From contig JAKSKN010000011.1 of NCBI GenBank assembly GCA_024401695.1, positions 1-64,000 of the forward strand: a stretch of 64,000 nucleotides of DNA, given 5' to 3'. Below are positions 42,277 through 49,668 of this stretch, piece by piece; the first letter of the stretch is position 1; each line of letters opens with the position of its first letter. Under the pieces are notes generated by a model that was not told the origin of the DNA, did no database searches, and saw nothing but the letters and a program-made list of their open reading frames with translations. Made by a program: the position numbers and the translations under genes. The stretch comes from Bacteroidales bacterium (GTDB taxonomy: Bacteria; Bacteroidota; Bacteroidia; Bacteroidales; UBA932).

Positions 42277-42603
42277 TTCCTTCAGGTTCACCCCAAGGAG
42301 TTCGGCTCTCCTGATGAACGCCGGAAGTTCCTCTTCGATGAATTTCTTGCGTTCGCTGCTGCCTATCCTGTCGAGGGCATCCTCCGACATGAAGAAGCCG
42401 ATTCCTCTCTGGTTCGAAATGACTCCCCTGTCGGAAAGTATTTCATAGGATCTCGCAACCGTATTCGGGTTCACCCCGATGGCAGCGCCCCATTCACGTA
42501 CGGAAGGGATGCGTTCTCCAGCCTTGAACTCTCCTGAGAGCATTCTGTCGCAGATATTGTCCGCAATCTGGATATAAATCGGTTTATTGTTGTCGAATTC
42601 CAT
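42268..42603 (-). CDS. GntR-family repressor, YtrA subfamily
   Basis: A 111-residue regulator: the winged HTH (about 8-75, YIQIADNICDRMLSGEFKAGERIPSVREWGAAIGVNPNTVARSYEILSDRGVI) plus a short C-terminal helix pair (ERKKFIEEELPAFIRRAELLGV), the compact YtrA layout. Last gene of the ATPase-permease-regulator operon (6 nt after the permease). It probably represses the operon through the dyad at 44266-44285 and may respond to envelope stress, as YtrA relatives do (inference). Confidence 0.87.
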   Translation of the reverse strand: MEFDNNKPIYIQIADNICDRMLSGEFKAGERIPSVREWGAAIGVNPNTVARSYEILSDRGVISNQRGIGFFMSEDALDRIGSSERKKFIEEELPAFIRRAELLGVNLKELV

Positions 42604-42609
42604 ATGCTT

Positions 42610-43431
42610 CTAGTGCTTGATACTGGTTATTCTCAAATAGATTCCGCCTGCCAGAACAGCGACACAAGCGCATGCTATGATATTTACAAGAGTCTTGAAC
42701 CTTCTCATAGCGGTTTCGGGATCGCCGTTGGAAAACTCCTTGAAAAGCTCCTCGACATTGTCAGTACCGATATGTCCGGTGCCGATGCAAGCCATTGAAA
42801 TGAAAGACAATATGATTCCGAACGCCATAACACAAAGGAGAGTCTTCGGGAACTTGGACTTCTTGAAGAACACTGCGCCCAACGTGAACGTAAGAATGTT
42901 CTCAACCCAGCTCAACCAGCCAAGGCTCATGGCATTGAAAGACACGTCCTCTCCATTGAGTGCATTTTGAATCTCTCTGACCGTTTCGTACGAAGCAAGC
43001 GACTTCGGGTATAAACCCGGGGCGACAACACTCATAAGCCAGTCGAGACCAAGATATACCGTGAATAAGCATACCGGAAGTACCACGCAGGTCATGATGA
43101 TGAGCGAAAGCCACTTCTCAAAGCCGGATGCCGGGAGCATCACCCAGGATGAGCCGTATCTCTTATCGGTAATCTGGCCATATTGTTTGATGGGGAACAC
43201 AATCATCGCGGACGTAACAGCAGCGATTACAGATACGATCTGCACGGCTAAAGGGTATTCGACGAAGTTGTGATTCTTATTGAAAATCATCCCCAAAAGC
43301 TCCACAAGTATGAAAGTAAGCACAGGCAAGCCTGCCGTGATGATGAACGAATACAGATAATTGTCCTTCGCATTCTTCAGATCGTGCAGCAGATAGTTGC
43401 CGAATCTCTTTGGTTCAAATACATTATTCAT
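42610..43431 (-). CDS. ABC transporter permease-type membrane protein
   Basis: A 273-residue protein with six predicted transmembrane segments (for example YLYSFIITAGLPVLTFILVELLGMIF, VQIVSVIAAVTSAMIVF, WLSLIIMTCVVLPVCLFTVYLGLDWL, TLLCVMAFGIILSFISMACI, IIACACVAVLAGGIYLRI). It has the form of ABC-2-like permeases paired with YtrA-controlled ATPases. It overlaps the ATPase gene by 8 nt, so they form one transporter; the substrate is unknown. Confidence 0.75.
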   Translation of the reverse strand: MNNVFEPKRFGNYLLHDLKNAKDNYLYSFIITAGLPVLTFILVELLGMIFNKNHNFVEYPLAVQIVSVIAAVTSAMIVFPIKQYGQITDKRYGSSWVMLPASGFEKWLSLIIMTCVVLPVCLFTVYLGLDWLMSVVAPGLYPKSLASYETVREIQNALNGEDVSFNAMSLGWLSWVENILTFTLGAVFFKKSKFPKTLLCVMAFGIILSFISMACIGTGHIGTDNVEELFKEFSNGDPETAMRRFKTLVNIIACACVAVLAGGIYLRITSIKH

Positions 43432-44254
43432 GGCTGAAAATTCCCTTTACAAGTTCTTTGTTCTTATGTACCGCATTGAACAGCGCTTCAATGTTGACCT
43501 TGCTGTCCTTCTTTTCGACGTTCTGGTAAACCTGGATGAATCCGCCCGGCAGCTGCTCGGTATAGAGGCTTGACGGATTGAGCGTCGTGCCATAGTCGAA
43601 ATAGAGTTTGTCAGAAATCTCTTCAATCGATGCATTGAGAAGCACATCCTGCTTGTCGAGGATGATGATAGGATCTATGACATTCTCGAGATCGCGCACC
43701 TGATGGGTGGAAATGACGATCGTGGACTCATCACCGGTATATTTCATAATCGCGCTGCGGAACTGAGCCTTTGACGGGATGTCAAGGCCGTTGGTCGGCT
43801 CATCCATATAAAGATACCTTGTCCCGCAGGCAAGGCCGAAACTGATATATGTCTTCTTCAGCTGACCGTTCGACATTGTATTCATCATCTGGTTCTCGTC
43901 AACTTCGAATTCCTTCATTATCTGCAGGAACTTCTCGAGAGAGAAATTCGGCCAGAACTTGCCCGCCGACTTTGCCCAGGCGATTGCCTTTGAATGAACT
44001 GGAGAAACTTCATCAGGCAGATAGTACTGGTCTGCCAGGAGCGATGGCTCGCGACGGAACGGATTGCGGCCGTCTATATCGATAGATCCGCTCTGAGTGT
44101 TCTTCAAACCGGCAAGGAGAGTAAGGAGCGTAGTCTTTCCTACACCGTTCTCCCCCAACAGTCCGTAAATTTTACCGGACTCGAGGTTCATCGAAATGTT
44201 CTTCAGAACCTCTTTGCTTCCATAACTGAAAGCCAGATTTTTAATAATTACCAT
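43424..44254 (-). CDS. ABC transporter ATPase of the YtrA-type operon
   Basis: A 276-residue ATPase: Walker A GENGVGKTTLL, a variant signature region MSNGQLKKTYISFGLA, Walker B RYLYMDEPTNGLDIPSK, switch His in VISTHQVRD. The LSGGQ signature is replaced by MSNGQ, common in YtrB-like proteins. The C-terminal 60 residues are specific to the subfamily. It is the first gene behind the promoter/operator at 44266-44296. Confidence 0.88.
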   Translation of the reverse strand: MVIIKNLAFSYGSKEVLKNISMNLESGKIYGLLGENGVGKTTLLTLLAGLKNTQSGSIDIDGRNPFRREPSLLADQYYLPDEVSPVHSKAIAWAKSAGKFWPNFSLEKFLQIMKEFEVDENQMMNTMSNGQLKKTYISFGLACGTRYLYMDEPTNGLDIPSKAQFRSAIMKYTGDESTIVISTHQVRDLENVIDPIIILDKQDVLLNASIEEISDKLYFDYGTTLNPSSLYTEQLPGGFIQVYQNVEKKDSKVNIEALFNAVHKNKELVKGIFSHE

Positions 44255-44265
44255 ATCTTTATTGC

Positions 44266-44285
44266 TGTATTAGTTCATTAGTACA
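44266..44285. promoter_or_regulatory. Candidate GntR/YtrA operator
   Basis: TGTATTAGTTCATTAGTACA: the dyad TGTAnTA-N6-TAnTACA between the -7 box (44289-44296) and the ATPase start codon. The position just downstream of the transcription start fits repressor binding, and the operon encodes a GntR regulator whose subfamily uses GT-n-TA / TA-n-AC sites. Confidence 0.6.
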
Positions 44286-44288
44286 CTG

Positions 44289-44296
44289 CAAAGGTA
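44289..44296 (-). promoter_or_regulatory. -7 promoter box of the GntR/ABC operon
   Basis: Minus strand TACCTTTG (TAnnTTTG), 34 nt before the ATPase ATG at 44254 and adjoining the dyad operator. Confidence 0.65.
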
Positions 44297-44338
44297 CGAC
44301 AATTATTTTATTCTCCAAATTTTTTTGGGAATATTTGT

Positions 44339-44346
44339 TAATTTTG
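44339..44346 (+). promoter_or_regulatory. -7 promoter box of the APH-fold kinase gene
   Basis: TAATTTTG (TAnnTTTG) 2 nt before ATG 44349 and 32 nt before ATG 44379. If this box is used, transcription would start at or just past 44349, favouring either a leaderless start or the later ATG. Confidence 0.5.
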
Positions 44347-44348
44347 TA

Positions 44349-45191
44349 ATGAATGATCTTTTAAATAGGTATGGATTAATGAAAGAGATTGATATTGCCG
44401 GATGGAGTTTGCTGAGCGAGCGCCAATCAACAAGAAACTATGTCAGCCCCGATGGGAAGTGGATGGTGAAAGTATTCCTCACCAAGGATGAAGCCGATTT
44501 GGATGAACTCCAAAAGGAGCAGGACCTGTCAACTTATGTTCACTCTCTGGGGATTCCCACTCCGGAGGCCGGTGGATTGGTAAAGGTTGCAGGTGGAAAC
44601 GTAGGAGCCGTTTACCAGAACATCCCGGGCAAGAAATCACTCATCAGGGCCATCTCGGAGGACTGGGAGAATATGCCTTCCTATATCCATAGATTCGTGG
44701 ACCTGGGGACCGTCATCCGTTCCAAGCCGTGCGACAAGGACCGTTTCATCCCTGTAGAGGAAAGGATGAAAAGCAAACTGCCTGTCGCTACGATGTACAC
44801 AGACGAAGAAAAGGTCCGCATCTCGGATTTCCTGGATGCAATCCCCAAATGCGGCAACTGTCTGCACGGCGACTACCATCCCGGGAATTTCATCTTTTCA
44901 GGGGACGATGCATATGCCATAGACCTCGGCCTTTTCTCTTATGGCAATCCTGTTTATGACTGGGCCAACTGGTATTTTATGACCCATTACTTTATGAAAC
45001 GCGAGGAACTCTTTTATATGAGCGGGGACAAGTTGCTCAAATGCTGGGAAGAGTCATTCCGCAACAGCGGATGTGATGAAGAGCAGGTGTCCATACTCGC
45101 CGCTTTCTATTCCTTGAATTATCTCGGGATAATGCCTACGTCTCCCCTGTCCCTGATCAACAACAAGAAACTGACTCCTTTCTTCAAATAG
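44349..45191 (+). CDS. Aminoglycoside-phosphotransferase-fold kinase
   Basis: A 280-residue protein (270 from ATG 44379) with the APH/choline-kinase fold: the catalytic loop LHGDYHPGNFIF (Asp base, Asn metal ligand), metal-binding AIDLGLFSYGNPVYDWANW, and an ATP-binding N-lobe with WMVKVF as the Lys strand. The DFG-equivalent is DLG. Many such proteins phosphorylate small metabolites; nothing indicates drug resistance. The start is uncertain because the promoter box almost touches the first ATG. Confidence 0.75.
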   Translation: MNDLLNRYGLMKEIDIAGWSLLSERQSTRNYVSPDGKWMVKVFLTKDEADLDELQKEQDLSTYVHSLGIPTPEAGGLVKVAGGNVGAVYQNIPGKKSLIRAISEDWENMPSYIHRFVDLGTVIRSKPCDKDRFIPVEERMKSKLPVATMYTDEEKVRISDFLDAIPKCGNCLHGDYHPGNFIFSGDDAYAIDLGLFSYGNPVYDWANWYFMTHYFMKREELFYMSGDKLLKCWEESFRNSGCDEEQVSILAAFYSLNYLGIMPTSPLSLINNKKLTPFFK

Positions 45192-45209
45192 ACCGGACGG
45201 TTTTCCCGA

Positions 45210-45240
45210 CGAATTCAGGCTGCATTACAGCCTGAATTCG
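45210..45240. terminator. Perfect 13-bp inverted repeat at the convergent gene ends
   Basis: CGAATTCAGGCTG / CAGCCTGAATTCG with a 5-nt loop. It overlaps the last codons of the fused hydrolase, whose stop codon falls in the loop. No T-run follows on either strand, so intrinsic termination is uncertain. Confidence 0.45.
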
Positions 45241-48035
45241 TAATGCTTCCCGTAGTTCTCGCGGATTGTCACCCAAAGAGCTCTGCCAGCGATGTCATAG
45301 ATACTGTTATGTGCGGTGAACCACAGATTCAGTTCAGGATCATACCCGCCGGTCTTTTCATATACCTTATAGGCCTCAACCTCTGTTATCGGCATTTCCT
45401 GCTCCAGAACCTTTTCCTTTGTCCAGTATTCGCGGGGATGCCCGTCGAATGACGGGATGACGTCATAGTATTCCGAGCACCAGAACGGTTCCGTTGATTC
45501 CTTGTATGCCTGGGTATACTGAACCTTCTTCATAAGTTCCCACATTCCCTGCATCGTGCTGCCGGAATCGTAGTTTGCCTTGAGGATTTCATACCTTTCC
45601 ACCCCACAGGCGTGAGTAGGATAGTCTCCGGCAGCTTCATACATATGATTGTAGAAGTTGGTCATAATGTTTGTGCCGATAAACTTGACCGGTGAGCCTT
45701 CATCTCCTGTGAACTCTACAATCACCGTATTGTCTGCGTCTGCAATCATAATATGGCCATCCCACAATTCTCCAAGCCCTGCAGGGATAGGGGTGATATC
45801 GTGATTATTGATGAATTCCTTTGCCTCAGCCACGCTCCCACAGTTGTCAAGCAGCGCGCGGACAAGATTCATAACCATTATCTGAGGCTTGCCCGGGTTG
45901 GTGTGAGTATGCATATTCTTCTCAATGTCATACATATTCACGACATTGATATTGCACACGAGACCGGCGTCATTTATGCCATCCATCGTCATCCAGGGAA
46001 TGGAATTCAGTTCCTCTTCCGAAAGCCCGGCCCGGACTTTCTCATCCGTGATGGTCCGGAACACCGGATTTGCCACACCGATTGATGCGTGTTTACGGGT
46101 TTCTGTGGCTTTGGTCCTTACAATGAATTCACATATCTCATTTATGCTCAGGTCGAGATTCCTTCCGTAGAAGTTTCCGTTCCTGACCGAGCTGCAGCCG
46201 AACGACACGGGGCCGTCATCTGAGAGGACTGTTGCAGGAGCTTCTGTGCCATATCCTTCCGCCTCGAATTCATAAAGGTAGTCGGCAACCTTTGCCACTT
46301 CTGACTGATATACTTTCTCTCCTTCAAACCAGGTGGATACGACCTTGGTGTTATGGATCTCAGTGACAGGACAATTGAAAACATCCCTGTCGGCAAGGAC
46401 GAAATCCGCCCATTTCCCGACCTTGATACTGCCGCGCTCGTTCTCCAGGCCGAGCTGCCAGGCTCCGTTGATGGTGAGGGCCTGCAGCGCCTGTTCCAGG
46501 GTAATGAGTTCTTCCGTGTCGAATTCCGGCGTCGGTTCGCCTGTATAAGGATAGATCATCTGGCCGGTGACAGCTATTTCCATAATTCCGAACGGATCCT
46601 GAGGACAGGTTCCGTTGGCAGGGTAATCAGTATGGCTGGAGACCTTGACACCTGCATCGAAGAAAGACTTGACCGGATATCCGTGCAGCACATAGTCCTC
46701 ATCAATGTAGTCAGGCAATACCGCAAGAGTCAGGTCGTCCGTGACGTGCCAGGTAATACCGGCAGTGCAGGCGATGTTGTTCTCGGCGAAGCGCTGGAAA
46801 TCCTCCTTGCGCACATTGCGCAGATGTACGAGGCAGTTGCGATGAACTCCGTCGCCACCCTTGATATAGGCGTCAGCGGCCTCGGCAATGGCTTTGTCTC
46901 CCATTGTGTGGGTATGGACGGTGATGCCTTTTGCATTGCACTCGCGGGTGATGTCAGCAAGGCGGTCCACAGGCCAGTGGCTGTTGAAGACAATACCGCT
47001 CTTGTATGGCTTGTACATGGATCCTGTCGAGGCTTCCACGACGCCGTCCATGAAGACCTTCAGATATTGCGGACGCACGTGGGATGAGCTGTATTTCTCT
47101 CTCAGAGATACGAGATAGTCGATCTGGTCGCTCATATCCTTCTGCCACGGTTCAACTTCATAGGACATCGAGAGGAGCAGCTTGAGCCTGCCTTCCTTGT
47201 CGAAACGGTTTGCGACCTCGTAGAATTTGCTTGGATGGTAGGCATTGGACCAGCCTTCCATATATGATACATAGCCGGTTGAAAGAAGCAGTTCCTGTGA
47301 TTTTTCAAGGGCGATGCTTGATACTTCATCATCTATGATTTCATCCGGGATCAGGCCTCCCATACGTGTCAGGAAACCGGTCACGCGCTCATCGACGAAT
47401 CCGGTAGGATAGCCATTTTCATCAAGTTCGAGCAGGCCGCCCTCAATTTTGGTTATGAGCACATTCCCCTTGTCGTCTATGATTCCGCAACGGCGCAGGC
47501 ACTCTGAATTGCAGAACATATTGTGTCCGCCCGAATCAAAGAGAGCAGTGGAGATTCCGTGCGTTACCGCATCCAGTTCAGCCAGGGTGATTTTTACGGA
47601 ACCGGCCATCCTAATGGCGTACAGATCCCATCCGAAGCCCATCAGGCAATGCTTCCCTGCATTGGCGGCCTCGAGGGTTGCGGCATCGACTTTCTTCAGG
47701 ATCTCATCCTTGCCGTCCTCGTGGGCGAAAAGCAGGCCGCCCTTCATATTGGCAAGGGCAATGGTCATCATATAATGCGCATGACCGTCGAAGCAGCCCG
47801 GCATCACCATTCCTTTTCCCGTATGGTCAATGACCCGGGTGACTCCATCCTTGATATAAGCCTCGACTCCGGCCTTGTCGCCTACGTAGATGTACTTGCC
47901 GTCCTTGACAGCGATTGCTTCAACAACAGGGCTGTCTTCTTCCGCCGTCCGGATGGTTCCCAGCACGACAGTGTCAGCGGCCTTGCTGCAGCCGACAGCC
48001 AATAAAATGGCGATTGCATAAATGATTTTCTTCAT
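45225..48035 (-). CDS. Fusion lipoprotein: amidohydrolase family 3 + choloylglycine-hydrolase-like Ntn domain
   Basis: 936 residues with lipobox LAVGC. Residues about 20-575 are a YtcJ-type amidohydrolase: PGCFDGHAHYMMT (metal-binding HxH), TVHTHTMGDKAI, KVSSHTDYPA and the closing KVGKWADFVLADRD. From about 590 a second domain begins: FGCSSVRNGNFYGRNLDLS, where C614 and the following GRNLD match the N-terminal-nucleophile motif of choloylglycine hydrolase/penicillin-acylase proteins, then SIPWMTMDGINDAGLVCNIN and the Asn-rich YDIEKNMHTHTNPGK. Ntn enzymes need a free N-terminal Cys, so C614 would have to be exposed by cleavage. Both domains hydrolyse amides. The substrate is unknown. Confidence 0.8.
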   Translation of the reverse strand: MKKIIYAIAILLAVGCSKAADTVVLGTIRTAEEDSPVVEAIAVKDGKYIYVGDKAGVEAYIKDGVTRVIDHTGKGMVMPGCFDGHAHYMMTIALANMKGGLLFAHEDGKDEILKKVDAATLEAANAGKHCLMGFGWDLYAIRMAGSVKITLAELDAVTHGISTALFDSGGHNMFCNSECLRRCGIIDDKGNVLITKIEGGLLELDENGYPTGFVDERVTGFLTRMGGLIPDEIIDDEVSSIALEKSQELLLSTGYVSYMEGWSNAYHPSKFYEVANRFDKEGRLKLLLSMSYEVEPWQKDMSDQIDYLVSLREKYSSSHVRPQYLKVFMDGVVEASTGSMYKPYKSGIVFNSHWPVDRLADITRECNAKGITVHTHTMGDKAIAEAADAYIKGGDGVHRNCLVHLRNVRKEDFQRFAENNIACTAGITWHVTDDLTLAVLPDYIDEDYVLHGYPVKSFFDAGVKVSSHTDYPANGTCPQDPFGIMEIAVTGQMIYPYTGEPTPEFDTEELITLEQALQALTINGAWQLGLENERGSIKVGKWADFVLADRDVFNCPVTEIHNTKVVSTWFEGEKVYQSEVAKVADYLYEFEAEGYGTEAPATVLSDDGPVSFGCSSVRNGNFYGRNLDLSINEICEFIVRTKATETRKHASIGVANPVFRTITDEKVRAGLSEEELNSIPWMTMDGINDAGLVCNINVVNMYDIEKNMHTHTNPGKPQIMVMNLVRALLDNCGSVAEAKEFINNHDITPIPAGLGELWDGHIMIADADNTVIVEFTGDEGSPVKFIGTNIMTNFYNHMYEAAGDYPTHACGVERYEILKANYDSGSTMQGMWELMKKVQYTQAYKESTEPFWCSEYYDVIPSFDGHPREYWTKEKVLEQEMPITEVEAYKVYEKTGGYDPELNLWFTAHNSIYDIAGRALWVTIRENYGKHYEFRL

Positions 48036-48068
48036 TGGACAATATGATTTTGTTCGGGTTTCCTTAAG

Positions 48069-48076
48069 CAAAGTTA
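48069..48076 (-). promoter_or_regulatory. -7 promoter box of the fused hydrolase gene
   Basis: Minus strand TAACTTTG (TAnnTTTG), 33 nt before ATG 48035; identical to the box of the related amidohydrolase at 243-250. Confidence 0.6.
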
Positions 48077-48090
48077 TAAAAAATCCGGGT

Positions 48091-48122
48091 AAAAAAAGGG
48101 GACGGCCGCAATGACCGTCCCC
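48091..48122 (-). terminator. Terminator after yebC
   Basis: Minus strand GGGGACGG / CCGTCCCC (8 bp, 9-nt loop) followed by seven T residues, about 20 nt past the yebC stop codon. Confidence 0.87.
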
Positions 48123-48143
48123 TCATAGTATGCAAAAAAGTGA

Positions 48144-48890
48144 TTATTCCGGTTTCATCGTAGAATAAACGTTGGTGACATCCTCGTCATCCTCCAGCAA
48201 GCCGGTAAGCTTCTCGAGAGTTGAGCGCTGCTCTGGAGTGACCTCCTTGAGCTCAACGTTAGGGATCTGTTCGAAACCGCCGGATACGAGCTCATAGCCA
48301 TTCTCTTCGATATACTTCTGGATCTGGCCATAGGCACTGTACTCGCCATAGATAACGATCACCTTGTACTCGTTGCCTTCCTTATCCTCCTCAGTCTGTT
48401 CAAAGAGTTCCTCTACGCCGAAATCGATCATCTCAAGCTCAAGCTCCTCAAGATCCATACCCTCCTTCTCCTTGATGGTGAAGGTGCACTTGCGGTCGAA
48501 CATGAAGCTCACTGAACCGGATGTGCCGAGGCTTCCGCCGCACTTTGTGAAATATGAACGGACATTCGCCACGGTACGGGTATTGTTGTCGGTGGCTGCC
48601 TCAACGAGGTAGGCGATACCGAACGGACCATAGCCTTCGTAGATGATTTCCTTGAAGTCGCCCTGCTTGCTCTCGGTCGCCTTCTTGATGGCGCGCTCGA
48701 TGTTTTCCTTAGGCATCTGCTCGGTGCGGGCTTCTGCGATAAGTGCGCGGAGGCGCGGGTTGCCGGTTACATCCGGGCCGCCCATCTTGACTGCAATCGT
48801 GATTTCCTTTCCAAGTTTGGTGAAGGTGCGGGCCATATGACCCCAACGCTTCATTTTTCTTTCCTTACGGAATTCAAACGCTCTTCCCAT
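48144..48890 (-). CDS. yebC: YebC/PmpR-family protein
   Basis: A 248-residue protein with the near-invariant YebC start MGRAFEFRKERKMKRWGHMARTFTKLGKEI, then GGPDVTGNPRLRALIAEARTEQMPKENIERAI, IYEGYGPFGIAYLVEAATDNNTRT and the C-terminal region ending VYSTMKPE. The family associates with ribosomes and relieves stalling in some species, and acts as a DNA-binding regulator in others; which applies here is unknown. One nucleotide separates it from the upstream TPR gene, so the two form an operon closed by a strong terminator. Confidence 0.93.
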   Translation of the reverse strand: MGRAFEFRKERKMKRWGHMARTFTKLGKEITIAVKMGGPDVTGNPRLRALIAEARTEQMPKENIERAIKKATESKQGDFKEIIYEGYGPFGIAYLVEAATDNNTRTVANVRSYFTKCGGSLGTSGSVSFMFDRKCTFTIKEKEGMDLEELELEMIDFGVEELFEQTEEDKEGNEYKVIVIYGEYSAYGQIQKYIEENGYELVSGGFEQIPNVELKEVTPEQRSTLEKLTGLLEDDEDVTNVYSTMKPE

Positions 48891-48891
48891 A

Positions 48892-49569
48892 TTATTCTGC
48901 TACTCTAGAAATGTACTTGTCGATATCATAAGACTCAAGAGCCTGCGGGTAGTTTTCCTTGACAGCCTTGAATGCCTTGAGGGCTGCCGCCTTGTCGCCG
49001 AGCTTCTCATATACGAGGCCGGCCTTGAGGAGGTAGTTTGCAGCAAAGAGGTTGTCACCCTTTGCGATGGCTGCTTCATAGGCCTTTGCTGCGGCACCAT
49101 AGTTCTCAAGAGCAACATTGGCATCACCGATGCAGGCAAGCGCCTTTGCGCCGAGGATAGGATCCTTGACATTGTATTTTTTGAGATAGGAGATAGCCTG
49201 CTCGTAGTTGCCGAGCTCATACTCGCAGAGACCTGCATAAAGGAATGCTGACTTGCCGGCCTTTGCGCCGTACTGGCTGATGACCTCGGCGAATCCGAGG
49301 ACGTTGCCGTCACCATTGAGCGCAAGCTCATACTCACCTGCCTGGAAAGCGTTCTCTGAAGGGAACATCTGCTGCATCGCCTCAGCACACTTCGGCTGAT
49401 AGACGAACTTGCTGTATGCAAGTGCTCCGAGTCCGATCACCACGATGGCCGCAAGCACTCCCCAAATGGCCTTTTTGTTTTCGTTGTAGAATTTTTCAGT
49501 TGCAGAAACGGTCTGCTCGATATTCTCCCTGCGAGCCGCTTCCTTTTCATTAGTGTTAACCTTTGCCAT
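48892..49569 (-). CDS. Membrane-anchored TPR protein
   Basis: A 225-residue protein: basic N-terminus, one transmembrane helix (about 35-53, IWGVLAAIVVIGLGALAYS), then tetratricopeptide repeats on the outer side (about 75-215; AFLYAGLCEYELGNYEQAISYLKKY, ALACIGDANVALENYGAAAKAYEAAI, LKAGLVYEKLGDKAAALKAFKAVKENYPQ). It is similar in layout to the YfgM-like ancillary SecYEG/BamB-interacting proteins, but that role is only a possibility. ATG 49569 is preferred to the upstream in-frame start because the -7 box is at 49603-49610. Confidence 0.8.
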   Translation of the reverse strand: MAKVNTNEKEAARRENIEQTVSATEKFYNENKKAIWGVLAAIVVIGLGALAYSKFVYQPKCAEAMQQMFPSENAFQAGEYELALNGDGNVLGFAEVISQYGAKAGKSAFLYAGLCEYELGNYEQAISYLKKYNVKDPILGAKALACIGDANVALENYGAAAKAYEAAIAKGDNLFAANYLLKAGLVYEKLGDKAAALKAFKAVKENYPQALESYDIDKYISRVAE

Positions 49570-49602
49570 ATCTGTTGATTTATATTTTCTTTGAAAAGTC
49601 CG

Positions 49603-49610
49603 CAAAATTA
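49603..49610 (-). promoter_or_regulatory. -7 promoter box of the TPR-yebC operon
   Basis: Minus strand TAATTTTG (TAnnTTTG), 33 nt before ATG 49569. Confidence 0.6.
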
Positions 49611-49655
49611 ACCAAAAAACTTAAACTTTACAACACGGATTCAAAGGATAATTGC

Positions 49656-49663
49656 TATCTTTG
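49656..49663 (+). promoter_or_regulatory. -7 promoter box of recF
   Basis: TATCTTTG (TAnnTTTG), only 5 nt before the recF ATG, implying a leaderless or near-leaderless mRNA. Confidence 0.6.
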
Positions 49664-49668
49664 TTGAG

